From an uncultured Drancourtella sp. (GTDB lineage Bacteria > Bacillota > Clostridia > Lachnospirales > Lachnospiraceae), in contig CALFLL010000016.1 of assembly GCA_937880845.1 (NCBI GenBank), positions 27,940-91,939 of the forward strand: a stretch of DNA of 64,000 nucleotides. Direction: 5' to 3'. Under the pieces are notes generated by a model. It worked only from the letters and a program-made list of their open reading frames with translations. It searched no databases and was not told the DNA's origin. Below are positions 33,500 to 42,419 of this stretch, in pieces. Each line of letters opens with the position of its first letter. The stretch's first letter is position 1. Made by a program: the position numbers and the translations under genes.

Positions 33500-34882
33500 A
33501 TGGAAGAAGAAAAAAGAAGCAGTCTGTTAATTGCAGGAACGGCAAGCGGGAGCGGAAAGACAAGTGTCATGTGCGGGCTTCTTCGGGCATTCCAAAAAAG
33601 AGGAAAGCATCCGGCGGCCTGTAAATGCGGACCGGACTATATCGATCCCATGTTTCACGAAAACGTACTTGGGATTCCTTCCCAGAATCTGGATTTGTTT
33701 TTTTGTAACCGGGAACAGTTAAAAAGGTTATACGCAAGACACAGCATGGGAAGGGATCTGACCATCATAGAAGGGGTTATGGGCTACTATGACGGAATGT
33801 CCATGGAGCAGACAAAAGGAAGCAGTTTTGAAATTGCCCAAACGCTGGGGATACCGGTTGTACTGGTCATCCCGTGCAGAGGGATGGGACATTCTGTACT
33901 TGCACTTCTAAAAGGGTATCTGGAATATAAAAAGGATTCCGGTATCCGGGCTGTGATCTTTAACGGGATTTCCGGTCCTGCTTATGAAAAACTAAAACCT
34001 GTCGTAGAAGACTGGCTCAAAATACACCACCCTTCTGTGAAAGTGGCAGGATATCTTCCGCAAATCAAAGATGCGACTTTAAAAAGCCGGCATTTGGGAC
34101 TTGTTCTTCCGGGAGAATTGGAAGAACTGGAAAAAAGGATCAATCTGCTTGCAGACGAGGTGGAAAAATGTATTGACTTGGATTTGTTGGAACAGATTGC
34201 AAAAGAGGCAGGAACGGCGGAGAAAGAAAAAGAAGAATCCATAACTAAGAAGAAAGCCAGAGTCGCGGTGGCAAAGGACGAAGCCTTTTGCTTCTATTAT
34301 AAAGAGAATCTGGAACTTCTGGAAAGAAACGGATGTGAACTGATTTCATTTTCTCCATTACACGACAAAAGTTTTCCGTCGGATATCGACGGACTGATTT
34401 TGGCGGGAGGATATCCGGAACTTTATGCAAAAGAATTATCCGAAAACCGAATGATGAAAGAAGAGATCCTGGAAAGACTGCAGAAAGGCCTCCCATGTTT
34501 GGCTGAATGTGGCGGATTTTTGTATCTGAAAGAAGAACTGGAAGGAGAAGATGAAACCTTTTATCCCATGGTGGGTTTTTTGGAAGGAAAAGCATATAAA
34601 ACGGGAAAACTGGGACGGTTTGGCTATATTACTTTACAGTCTAAAGAAGATACCATGTGGTTAAAAAAAGGGGAAACCATAAGAGGACATGAATTCCATT
34701 ACTGGGACTGTACGAACAACGGCGACAAATGTATTGCCATGAAACCAGATGGAAAACGAAAATGGGAGTGTATGCAGGAAAAAGGGCATACGTTTGCCGG
34801 ATTTCCACATATCAGCTATGTATCCAATCCGGAAGTTGTAAAGAGATTTGTCGGCCTTTGCATGGAAGGGAGAAGAAAATGA
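33500..34882 (+). CDS. cbiA: Cobyrinate a,c-diamide synthase
   Basis: A 460-residue amidotransferase that makes cobyrinic acid a,c-diamide with glutamine and ATP. The N-terminal P-loop domain has AGTASGSGKTSVMCGLL and CGPDYIDPMFH; the C-terminal triad-type glutaminase has LPCLAECGGFLYL (nucleophile Cys) and GHEFHYWD. ATG 33500 was chosen because the upstream frame from 33467 overlaps cbiET and the protein normally starts near here. Overlaps cobT by 4 bases. Also called cobB in other nomenclature; not the sirtuin at 14.2 kb. Confidence 0.94.
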   Translation: MEEEKRSSLLIAGTASGSGKTSVMCGLLRAFQKRGKHPAACKCGPDYIDPMFHENVLGIPSQNLDLFFCNREQLKRLYARHSMGRDLTIIEGVMGYYDGMSMEQTKGSSFEIAQTLGIPVVLVIPCRGMGHSVLALLKGYLEYKKDSGIRAVIFNGISGPAYEKLKPVVEDWLKIHHPSVKVAGYLPQIKDATLKSRHLGLVLPGELEELEKRINLLADEVEKCIDLDLLEQIAKEAGTAEKEKEESITKKKARVAVAKDEAFCFYYKENLELLERNGCELISFSPLHDKSFPSDIDGLILAGGYPELYAKELSENRMMKEEILERLQKGLPCLAECGGFLYLKEELEGEDETFYPMVGFLEGKAYKTGKLGRFGYITLQSKEDTMWLKKGETIRGHEFHYWDCTNNGDKCIAMKPDGKRKWECMQEKGHTFAGFPHISYVSNPEVVKRFVGLCMEGRRK

Positions 34883-35940
34883 CAATAGATAACATAAAAA
34901 AGAAAATCACTGTTTTGGATTCACAAGCCATGGAAACGGCTGCCGGACGTTGGAACAGCCTGGCAAAACCCCTTCATGGTATGGGAAAACTGGAAGAACT
35001 GGTTATAAAAGGAGCCGGAATCTGCAAGAATCCGAATGTCAGATACGATAAAAAAGGGATTGTTGTCCTTTGTGGGGATAACGGAATCGTGGAAGAAGGA
35101 ATTTCACAGACCGGGTCGGAAGTGACGGCGGTGGTTACGGAAAATTTTTTAAAGGGAAAAACCAGTGTGTGCAAAATGGCGGAAATTGCAAAAGCCAAAG
35201 TGCTTCCTTATGACATTGGGGTGAACACCGATATACCGGGGCTTACAAAAAAGAAGTATAAAATCGCACATGGGACAAAAAATTTCCTGAAAGAACCTGC
35301 CATGACGAGAGAGCAGGCGGAACAGGCAATCTTGACGGGAGTCGGAATCGTAGAAGAATTGAAAGAACAACATTTTGACATTCTTGCAACGGGAGAAATG
35401 GGGATTGGCAATACAACAACCAGCAGCGCCGTTGCCTGTGCCCTGACAGGATATCCGGTGGAAACTATGACAGGAAGGGGAGCAGGCCTGTCCGATGAGG
35501 GGCTGAAACGGAAAATCCGGGTAATCAGACAGGGACTTCAAATGTATAACCTGGATTCAAATGACCCGGTAGATATCCTATCAAAAGTAGGAGGCCTTGA
35601 TATTGCAGGACTTACGGGAGTGTTTCTTGGCTGTGCGGCATACAAGATTCCGGCGGTTATGGACGGATTTATTTCCTCTGTGGCGGCGCTTGTGGCAGTC
35701 CGGATCGAACCAAAGACAGCCGCGTATCTGTTTGCATCCCACCGGTCCAAAGAACCGGCACATGGGTTGATCTTAAAAGAACTGGGAACGGAAGCACTGC
35801 TTCAGTGCGACATGGCATTAGGAGAAGGAACCGGGGCCTGTACATTGTTTCCTCTTCTTGATATGGCATTACAGGTATATCATAAGATGAGCTCGTTTCA
35901 GGAGATACAGGTAGAGCAGTATGAGGAGTATATAAAATGA
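34879..35940 (+). CDS. cobT: Nicotinate-nucleotide--dimethylbenzimidazole phosphoribosyltransferase
   Basis: A 353-residue CobT that activates the lower-ligand base to its alpha-ribotide using nicotinate mononucleotide. Motifs: NSLAKPLHGMGKLEEL, VVLCGDNGIVEEG, TGEMGIGNTTTSSAVAC and the C-terminal ALGEGTGACTLFPLLDMAL, which includes the catalytic glutamate. ATG 34879 overlaps the cbiA stop. No bluB or bza genes for making a benzimidazole are nearby, so the base may be scavenged or another one used. Confidence 0.95.
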   Translation: MTIDNIKKKITVLDSQAMETAAGRWNSLAKPLHGMGKLEELVIKGAGICKNPNVRYDKKGIVVLCGDNGIVEEGISQTGSEVTAVVTENFLKGKTSVCKMAEIAKAKVLPYDIGVNTDIPGLTKKKYKIAHGTKNFLKEPAMTREQAEQAILTGVGIVEELKEQHFDILATGEMGIGNTTTSSAVACALTGYPVETMTGRGAGLSDEGLKRKIRVIRQGLQMYNLDSNDPVDILSKVGGLDIAGLTGVFLGCAAYKIPAVMDGFISSVAALVAVRIEPKTAAYLFASHRSKEPAHGLILKELGTEALLQCDMALGEGTGACTLFPLLDMALQVYHKMSSFQEIQVEQYEEYIK

Positions 35941-36713
35941 AATGGTTACGTTCGATAGGGATTGCATTTTCCATGTATTCTAAAATTCCAATGCCCAATA
36001 TCATATGGTCCAAGGAATCCATGCGGTATGCATTTTGTTTTTTTCCTCTTGTAGGAGTCGTGATCGGCGGACTAACATGGGGAATCGGCGGATGGCTTTT
36101 TCAAAACATACAGGCAGGAAAGATACCGGTACTTTTTTCGGCTGTCTGTCTGACCCTTCTGCCTCTTCTCATCACCGGCGGGATACATATGGACGGATTT
36201 ATGGATACATCCGATGCAAGACATTCTTATTGTGAAAGAGAGAAAAAACTGGAAATCTTAAAAGATCCGAATACCGGAGCTTTTGCGGTCATCTGCATGG
36301 GGATGTATCTTCTCTGGAGTGTGGCAGTATGGTCCGTCGCTTCCAAAGAAGTGCTGCCGGGATATGCTGCCGGATGCATTGTTTCCAGAACTCTTAGTGC
36401 ATTATCGGTGACCATATGTAAAGGGGCAAAAAAAGACGGACTTGCGGCCACGTTCAGAGATTCGGCAAAAAGGAAAGCGGTCTGTATTTCCACGGCAGTT
36501 TATCTGATTGGAACGGCTTTAATGTTGGCAGCTTTAGGTGAGATTTTAGTGCTGGTTACGGTATTTGTGGCTTCATCCGGTATTTTTTTCTGGTATCTCC
36601 GTATGGCGAAAAAAGAATTTGGCGGGATTACAGGAGATCTGGCGGGATGTTTTCTTCAGGTCTGTGAACTGGGAATCCTTACGGCGTTGACGGCGGTGAC
36701 ATGGATTTTATAG
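35937..36713 (+). CDS. cobS: Adenosylcobinamide-GDP ribazoletransferase (cobalamin synthase)
   Basis: A 258-residue membrane protein with about six helices that joins adenosylcobinamide-GDP to alpha-ribazole phosphate. The cytoplasmic-loop motif LLITGGIHMDGFMDTSDA, followed by LEILKDPNTGAFAV, is the family signature with the metal-binding aspartates. Its start overlaps the cobT stop by four bases. Confidence 0.94.
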   Translation: MKWLRSIGIAFSMYSKIPMPNIIWSKESMRYAFCFFPLVGVVIGGLTWGIGGWLFQNIQAGKIPVLFSAVCLTLLPLLITGGIHMDGFMDTSDARHSYCEREKKLEILKDPNTGAFAVICMGMYLLWSVAVWSVASKEVLPGYAAGCIVSRTLSALSVTICKGAKKDGLAATFRDSAKRKAVCISTAVYLIGTALMLAALGEILVLVTVFVASSGIFFWYLRMAKKEFGGITGDLAGCFLQVCELGILTALTAVTWIL

Positions 36714-36729
36714 GAGAGAGGAAACAAAG

Positions 36730-37305
36730 ATGCAAATTGCATTGATACGGCATTTTGCCACAAAAGGAAATCTGGAAAAACGATATATCGGGAGAAGCGA
36801 TGAAGAGATTTTGCCGGTGAAAGAAACAGGAGATTATCCGGAAGCGGAGCTTGTTTTTGCAAGCCCGTTGAAAAGATGCCGGGAAACAGCAGAAATGTTA
36901 TATCCGAAAACCCGGCAGATTATAGTGGAGGATTTTCGGGAATGTGATTTTGGAAGATTTGAAGGAAAGAATTACAAAGAACTTTCCGAAGACCCGGAAT
37001 ATCAAAGATGGATTGATTCCGGTGGGAAACTTCCCTTTCCAGAAGGAGAATCGATGGAAAGATTTATAGAAAGAAGTATCTCCGCTTTTGAAAAGGTAGT
37101 CGAGATGCTACAGGAAAAGAAAGCAAAGAAAGCAGCTATGGTAGTACATGGTGGAACCATTATGGCTGTCTTATCCACTTATGGAATCCCGAAAAAAGGG
37201 TATTTTGACCGGCAATGTAAAAACGGATGTGGATATCTCATAACGATTTCCGAAGAAGAGTGGAAAAAAGGGAAAAAAGAATGTAAGGTGGAAAAAGAAA
37301 TATGA
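36730..37305 (+). CDS. cobC: Alpha-ribazole phosphatase-like histidine phosphatase
   Basis: A 191-residue histidine phosphatase. In this operon it is best read as CobC, which removes the phosphate from adenosylcobalamin 5'-phosphate or alpha-ribazole phosphate. The catalytic histidine is in LIRHFATKGN, which has Phe where the family usually has Gly (RHGxT), and the second histidine is in MVVHGGTIMAVLS. Core segments FASPLKRCRETAEM and DFGRFEGKNYKEL are intact. GGAGAGAGG precedes the ATG. Overlaps cbiB by four bases. Confidence 0.85.
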   Translation: MQIALIRHFATKGNLEKRYIGRSDEEILPVKETGDYPEAELVFASPLKRCRETAEMLYPKTRQIIVEDFRECDFGRFEGKNYKELSEDPEYQRWIDSGGKLPFPEGESMERFIERSISAFEKVVEMLQEKKAKKAAMVVHGGTIMAVLSTYGIPKKGYFDRQCKNGCGYLITISEEEWKKGKKECKVEKEI

Positions 37306-38276
37306 TGATACTGGCAGCATGTGCAGCAGGATTTGTTTTGGATCTGATGTTCGGAGATCCGGTATGGCTTTATCATCCGGTAAGGCTGATAGGAAAACTG
37401 ATTGGTTTATTGGAAAAAGTATTATACAAAGAAGGTGCGGAAAACAAAAGCCTGTTTGCACGGGGAATCTTTTTATGGATACTGACGGTTGGGATTTCTG
37501 CGGGAATACCGGTGTTTGTATTATGGTCAGTGGGGAAAATCAGTCCGGTTCTGTTATTTTTGTTGGAAACATTTTGGTGTTATCAGATTCTGGCTACCCG
37601 TTCTTTGAAAACAGAAAGCATGAAAGTATATGATGCTTTGAAAACCGGGACGATTGAAGATGCAAGGTATGCGGTTTCCATGATCGTAGGACGGGATACG
37701 AAGGCATTGACAGAAGAAGGGGTGACAAAGGCAGCAGTAGAAACCGTTGCGGAAAATACATCCGACGGGATCATTGCACCATTATTTTATTTGATGATCG
37801 GGGGAGCAGGGCTTGGCTTTTTTTATAAAGCAGTTAATACCATGGATTCCATGATCGGATATAAAAATGACCGATACCTTTATTTCGGAAGGGCAGCGGC
37901 AAAGATGGATGATGTGTTGAACTGGATTCCGGCAAGACTTTCTGCTTTTCTTATGATCGGTGCGACGGGGATATTGTCGCTGACGGACCAAAGCCATTTT
38001 CATATGAAACAGGCATGGAAGATTTACAGAAGAGACCGACACAATCACAAAAGTCCAAACGCGGCTCAGACAGAAGCCGTGTGTGCGGGAGCTTTATCGG
38101 TACAGCTTGCCGGAAATGCGTATTATTTTGGAAAATTGTATGAAAAACCATATATCGGAGACCCGATCAGAAAGATAGAAATACAGGATATTGTGCGAGT
38201 AAACAGATTGTTATATGTATCTGCATGGATGGGACTTCTGATATTTTCATTTATAAGAGTTTTGTTTATAGGATAA
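37302..38276 (+). CDS. cbiB: Adenosylcobinamide-phosphate synthase
   Basis: A 324-residue membrane protein with about five helices that attaches aminopropanol phosphate to adenosylcobyric acid. Recognisable motifs are FVLDLMFGDPVWLYHPVRLIG, SMIVGRDTKALTEEGVTKAAVETVAENTSDG (read in two parts), KAVNTMDSMIGYKND and SPNAAQTEAVCAGAL. Overlaps cobC. The cobD decarboxylase that makes its substrate follows 17 bases downstream. Confidence 0.94.
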   Translation: MMILAACAAGFVLDLMFGDPVWLYHPVRLIGKLIGLLEKVLYKEGAENKSLFARGIFLWILTVGISAGIPVFVLWSVGKISPVLLFLLETFWCYQILATRSLKTESMKVYDALKTGTIEDARYAVSMIVGRDTKALTEEGVTKAAVETVAENTSDGIIAPLFYLMIGGAGLGFFYKAVNTMDSMIGYKNDRYLYFGRAAAKMDDVLNWIPARLSAFLMIGATGILSLTDQSHFHMKQAWKIYRRDRHNHKSPNAAQTEAVCAGALSVQLAGNAYYFGKLYEKPYIGDPIRKIEIQDIVRVNRLLYVSAWMGLLIFSFIRVLFIG

Positions 38277-38293
38277 GAAAGGGGGAAGCTAAG

Positions 38294-39364
38294 GTGCAGG
38301 AGCACGGAGGAGATATTTATAGCAATGAAGGGATGCTTGATTTTTCTGCAAATATCAATCCACTTGGACCTGGGGAAAAGGTGATGGATGCACTTCGGGA
38401 GAGCCTGAAAGAAGTGACGGCATATCCAGATCCAAGATGCAGAAAACTAAAAGAAAAGGCTGCCAAAAAGGAACGTGTCAAAACGGAACATATTATTTGC
38501 GGAAACGGTGCGGCAGACTTGATCTATACGATTGTACTTGCAGAAAAACCTAAGAAAGCCCTTTTATATACACCGGCTTTTTCAGAGTATGAACAGGCAC
38601 TTCGGACGGTAGGATGTAACATTCGGTTTTATGAAAGGAAAAAAGAGGAAGGATTTCGTCTTGAGAGAAACTACTTGAAGGAACTGACCGAAGATCTTGA
38701 CATGGTATTTTTATGTTCCCCAGATAATCCTACGGGTATCTGTGTGGAGGAAGATCTTCTGGAAGAAATCATGAAGAAATGTGAGAAGAATCACATCCGG
38801 CTTGTGTTGGACGAATGCTTTTTGGATTTTACCGAAGATGCTCCATGGATTCATCATGAATATTACACAAAACAGTACAGGATGTTGTTTCTTTTAAGAG
38901 CATTTACAAAAATGTTTTCTGTTCCGGGCATCCGCATTGGGTATGGTGTCACATCCGATGAAGAACTTTTGGATAAAATGGAAAATGCAAGACAGCCATG
39001 GTCTGTTTCTGTTTTGGCTCAGGCGGCGGGAGTGGCGGCGCTTGAGGATACATTGCTTGTACAGGTAACAAGACAGTTTATTACGGAAGAAAGAAATTAT
39101 CTGATGACAGAATTCCAAAAACTGGGAATCTGCTACTTCCCTGCGAAAGCAAATTATATGATGTTTTATAGCGAAATTGATTTTTATAAAGAACTAAAAG
39201 AAAGAGGGATTCTGATCCGTGACTGTCAAAATTACAGAGGACTTGGAAAAGGTTATTATCGGATCGCCATCAAAGGAAGAGAAGACAATGAACGGCTGAT
39301 CACGGAAGTACGGGAGATCATAAAGGCACACAAAGGAGAAGAAACATGGCAAAACCGATCATGA
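38294..39364 (+). CDS. cobD: Threonine-phosphate decarboxylase
   Basis: A 356-residue class I/II aminotransferase-fold PLP enzyme that makes (R)-1-amino-2-propanol phosphate for CbiB. I chose GTG 38294, which is preceded by AAAGGGGG and gives the expected MQEHGGDIY-type start; the longer frame from 38225 lies inside cbiB. Seen are LDFSANINPLGPG, CGNGAADLIYT, LCSPDNPTGIC, LDECFLDF and the PLP lysine in AFTKMFSVPGIRIGY. Histidinol-phosphate aminotransferase is the nearest alternative but context and the HGGD start favour CobD. Overlaps cbiP by 19 bases. Confidence 0.92.
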   Translation: MQEHGGDIYSNEGMLDFSANINPLGPGEKVMDALRESLKEVTAYPDPRCRKLKEKAAKKERVKTEHIICGNGAADLIYTIVLAEKPKKALLYTPAFSEYEQALRTVGCNIRFYERKKEEGFRLERNYLKELTEDLDMVFLCSPDNPTGICVEEDLLEEIMKKCEKNHIRLVLDECFLDFTEDAPWIHHEYYTKQYRMLFLLRAFTKMFSVPGIRIGYGVTSDEELLDKMENARQPWSVSVLAQAAGVAALEDTLLVQVTRQFITEERNYLMTEFQKLGICYFPAKANYMMFYSEIDFYKELKERGILIRDCQNYRGLGKGYYRIAIKGREDNERLITEVREIIKAHKGEETWQNRS

Positions 39365-40860
39365 TACAAGGGACAATGTCAAATGCAGGGAAAAGTATTG
39401 TTGTGGGAGGATTGTGCCGGGTATTTAAACAGGACGGATACCGGGCAGTTCCTTTTAAATCCCAGAACATGGCACTAAATTCTTTTATTACAAAAGACGG
39501 ATTGGAAATGGGACGGGCTCAGGTGATGCAGGCGGAAGCGGCGGGGATCGAGCCTTGCGTGGAAATGAATCCGGTGCTGTTAAAACCTACAAGCGACATG
39601 GGATCTCAGGTAATCGTAAATGGAAAAGTACGTGATGTTATGTCGGCAAAAGAGTATTACAGATATAAAAAACAGCTGATCCCGGACATTCAAAAAGCAT
39701 ATGAAACCCTTTCCTCCAAGAACGATATCATTGTCATCGAAGGAGCAGGAAGCCCGGCGGAGATTAACCTGAAACAGGATGATATTGTAAACATGGGCAT
39801 GGCGAAAATGGCAAAGGCGCCGGTACTGCTTGTCGGCGATATTGACAGAGGCGGAGTGTTTGCACAGCTTGCCGGAACGATGATGTTTTTGGATGAGGAT
39901 GAAAAAAACTACGTAAAAGGAATGATCATCAATAAATTTCGGGGAGATGCAGAGATATTAAGGCCGGGACTTTGGATGCTGGAAGACAGAGTGAAGGTTC
40001 CGGTGATTGGAGTGGTTCCCTATTTTCATCTGGATATTGATGAGGAAGACAGCCTGAGTGAACGTCTGACCGGAACAAAGAAAAGAGGGATTCTGGATGT
40101 TGTGGTGATTCGTTTTCCGAGAATTTCAAACTTTACAGACTTTCAGGTCCTTTCTTATTACGAAGAAGTGACGCTGCGGTATATAGACAGGCTACCGGAT
40201 TTTGGATGCCCGGATCTGATCCTTTTGCCGGGAACGAAAAATACGATGGCAGATTTAAAATGGTTTCGGGAAAGCGGGTTGGAAGGAAAAGTACAAAGAG
40301 CCGCAAAAGAAGGAACGCCGGTCATTGGAATCTGCGGCGGGTACCAGATGCTTGGGGAAAAGCTGCTAGATCCTGACGGGGTAGAAGCAGGGGACGGAAG
40401 CCCAAAGGAAATGAAGGGGGTTGGTCTTCTGCCGGTCTGTACGGAATTTACAAAAGAAAAGGAACGGACAAGAGTACAGGGAATGATGACAGTAACAGAA
40501 GGCATGTTCGGACAGCTAAACGGATGTAAGGTAGAAGGGTATGAGATCCATATGGGAAGAACCGACTGCACAAAAGGACAGTCCCTTACAGTGATCAAAA
40601 ATGCAGAAGGAGAAGAAAAAAGGGAAGGATGCATTTCCGGAAATGTATGCGGAACTTATATTCATGGATTTTTTGATTCACAGGAAGTTTCCGAAAGGCT
40701 GATCCGAATGCTTTTAGAAAGAAAAGGATATGATCCGCAAACCGTGAAAGGAATGGATTTAAATGCATATAAAGAAGAACAATACGATAAGCTGGCACAG
40801 ATCATAAGAAACAATCTGGATATGGAGGCCATATACCGGATTCTGGAAGAAGGAGTATAA
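39346..40860 (+). CDS. cbiP: Adenosylcobyric acid synthase
   Basis: A 504-residue amidotransferase (CobQ/CbiP) that amidates the b, d, e and g side chains. The N-terminal ATPase domain has IQGTMSNAGKSIVVGGL and PFKSQNMALNSF; the C-terminal glutaminase domain has VIGICGGYQMLG (nucleophile Cys) and GYEIHMGRTD with GTYIHGFFDS. AAAGGAGAAG precedes the ATG, inside the end of cobD. Two bases... the next gene cbiC starts one base after the stop. Confidence 0.95.
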   Translation: MAKPIMIQGTMSNAGKSIVVGGLCRVFKQDGYRAVPFKSQNMALNSFITKDGLEMGRAQVMQAEAAGIEPCVEMNPVLLKPTSDMGSQVIVNGKVRDVMSAKEYYRYKKQLIPDIQKAYETLSSKNDIIVIEGAGSPAEINLKQDDIVNMGMAKMAKAPVLLVGDIDRGGVFAQLAGTMMFLDEDEKNYVKGMIINKFRGDAEILRPGLWMLEDRVKVPVIGVVPYFHLDIDEEDSLSERLTGTKKRGILDVVVIRFPRISNFTDFQVLSYYEEVTLRYIDRLPDFGCPDLILLPGTKNTMADLKWFRESGLEGKVQRAAKEGTPVIGICGGYQMLGEKLLDPDGVEAGDGSPKEMKGVGLLPVCTEFTKEKERTRVQGMMTVTEGMFGQLNGCKVEGYEIHMGRTDCTKGQSLTVIKNAEGEEKREGCISGNVCGTYIHGFFDSQEVSERLIRMLLERKGYDPQTVKGMDLNAYKEEQYDKLAQIIRNNLDMEAIYRILEEGV

Positions 40861-40861
40861 G

Positions 40862-41518
40862 ATGAAACAGGAGTTGGAACAGATTCTTCCGATGGATATT
40901 GAACGAAGAAGTTTTGAAATCATTACGGAAGAACTAAAGGGAAGAACGTTCCCGAAAGAGCAGGAAGACATTATCAAAAGGGTGATCCATACATCGGCAG
41001 ATTTTGAATATGCGGACACCATGACGTTTTCCGAAGATGCGGTGACATCGGCTTTGGAAGCATTGAAAAAAAGAGAAAACACGGTGATAGTAACGGATAC
41101 AAACATGACAAGATCGGGAATCCATCAGGTTTCCCTTAAGAAGCTTGGGATAGAAGCGGTATGTTTTATGGCAGATCCGGATGTGGCCCAAAAAGCTAAA
41201 AAAAGAGGAGTAACAAGGGCTTCCGTCAGTATGGAAAAGGCAGCAGAGCTTTCCCAAAAGACAGGGAAAAACATCATTGTTTCTGTAGGAAATGCACCTA
41301 CGGCTCTGGTTACATTGTACGATCTTATACAAGAAGGAAAGATTGCTCCGGCACTTGTTATCGGAGTTCCCGTCGGTTTTGTGAATGTGATACAGTCAAA
41401 AGAACTGATTATGACGGCAGGAGTCCCGTTTATTGTTGCAAAAGGGAGAAAAGGCGGAAGTAATGTTGCGGCAGCTATCATCAATGCGTTATTATATAAG
41501 CTTGACAGTGAACGGTAG
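40862..41518 (+). CDS. cbiC: Cobalt-precorrin-8 methylmutase
   Basis: A 218-residue CbiC/CobH that migrates the methyl group from C-11 to C-12 to give cobyrinic acid. Motifs include the conserved start IERRSFEIITEEL, HTSADFEYADTMTFSEDAV (with the catalytic His), VTDTNMTRSGI, VGNAPTALVTL and VGVPVGFVNVIQSKELI-like sequence. Starts one base after the cbiP stop. Confidence 0.95.
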   Translation: MKQELEQILPMDIERRSFEIITEELKGRTFPKEQEDIIKRVIHTSADFEYADTMTFSEDAVTSALEALKKRENTVIVTDTNMTRSGIHQVSLKKLGIEAVCFMADPDVAQKAKKRGVTRASVSMEKAAELSQKTGKNIIVSVGNAPTALVTLYDLIQEGKIAPALVIGVPVGFVNVIQSKELIMTAGVPFIVAKGRKGGSNVAAAIINALLYKLDSER

Positions 41519-41535
41519 ATGAAAAGGAAGATATC

Positions 41536-42417
41536 ATGAAAAAATACTTAAGGATAGGGAGCCGGGAAAGTGCGCTGGCTGTAAAGCAGGCACAGATTGT
41601 AAAAGATCTGATCCTTTCTGCGGAGCCTGATATGAAAATAGAAATTGTTACAATGAAGACAACAGGAGACAAGCTTCTACATAAAAGTCTGGAAAAAATC
41701 GGCGGGAAAGGGCTGTTTGTAAAAGAACTGGACAGAGCTCTTCAAGACGGACGGATTGATCTTTCCGTACACAGTTTAAAAGATATGCCTATGGAAATAC
41801 CGGAAAATCTTCCGGTGCTTGCTTTTACAAAAAGAGAAGATCCAAGAGATGCCCTGATCTTGGAGGCGGGAGCATCGAAGATGAAAGAAAACGGGATCAT
41901 CGGTTCTTCCAGTAAAAGGCGTTCTCTTCAGGCGGGAGCCATTTATCCAGGATGCACGTTCAAAAATATCCGTGGAAATGTCCAGACACGTTTATTTAAA
42001 CTGGAGCATGAAGAATATAATGCAACAATCCTTGCGGCAGCCGGGCTTAGAAGACTGGGGATGGAAACTTGTATTTCAAGAATCTTTACGGTGGATGAGA
42101 TGATTCCTTCCGCAGGTCAGGGGATTCTTGCGGTACAGGGACGAAAAGGAGAAAAGATTCCGGGAATTTCCGCAGTCATGTGCCGGGAAAGTCGGTGGGC
42201 AGCTATGGCAGAACGCCGTTTTGTCAAGGTGTTGGATGGAGGTTGTACCTCCCCGGTAGCAGCCTACGCAGAAATTTCTGGAAACGAAATCCTTTTAAGA
42301 GGGTTGTATTATGAGGAAGAAACAGGAAAATATGTTACAGGAAGAATTACAGGAGAGAAACAAAAAGGAGAGCAGCTTGCAGAGCGGCTGGCAAGAAATC
42401 TGAAAGGAAGCATTTAG
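41536..42417 (+). CDS. hemC: Hydroxymethylbilane synthase (porphobilinogen deaminase)
   Basis: A 293-residue enzyme that polymerises four porphobilinogens into hydroxymethylbilane. Motifs: KYLRIGSRESALAVKQAQ, GGKGLFVKELDRALQDG, DLSVHSLKDMP, SSSKRRSLQ and the dipyrromethane-binding cysteine in LDGGCTSPVAAYA. It supplies uroporphyrinogen III to the adjacent CobA/HemD fusion. hemA, hemL and hemB are not in this window. Overlap with the next gene is absent (2-base gap). Confidence 0.96.
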   Translation: MKKYLRIGSRESALAVKQAQIVKDLILSAEPDMKIEIVTMKTTGDKLLHKSLEKIGGKGLFVKELDRALQDGRIDLSVHSLKDMPMEIPENLPVLAFTKREDPRDALILEAGASKMKENGIIGSSSKRRSLQAGAIYPGCTFKNIRGNVQTRLFKLEHEEYNATILAAAGLRRLGMETCISRIFTVDEMIPSAGQGILAVQGRKGEKIPGISAVMCRESRWAAMAERRFVKVLDGGCTSPVAAYAEISGNEILLRGLYYEEETGKYVTGRITGEKQKGEQLAERLARNLKGSI

Positions 42418-42419
42418 AT

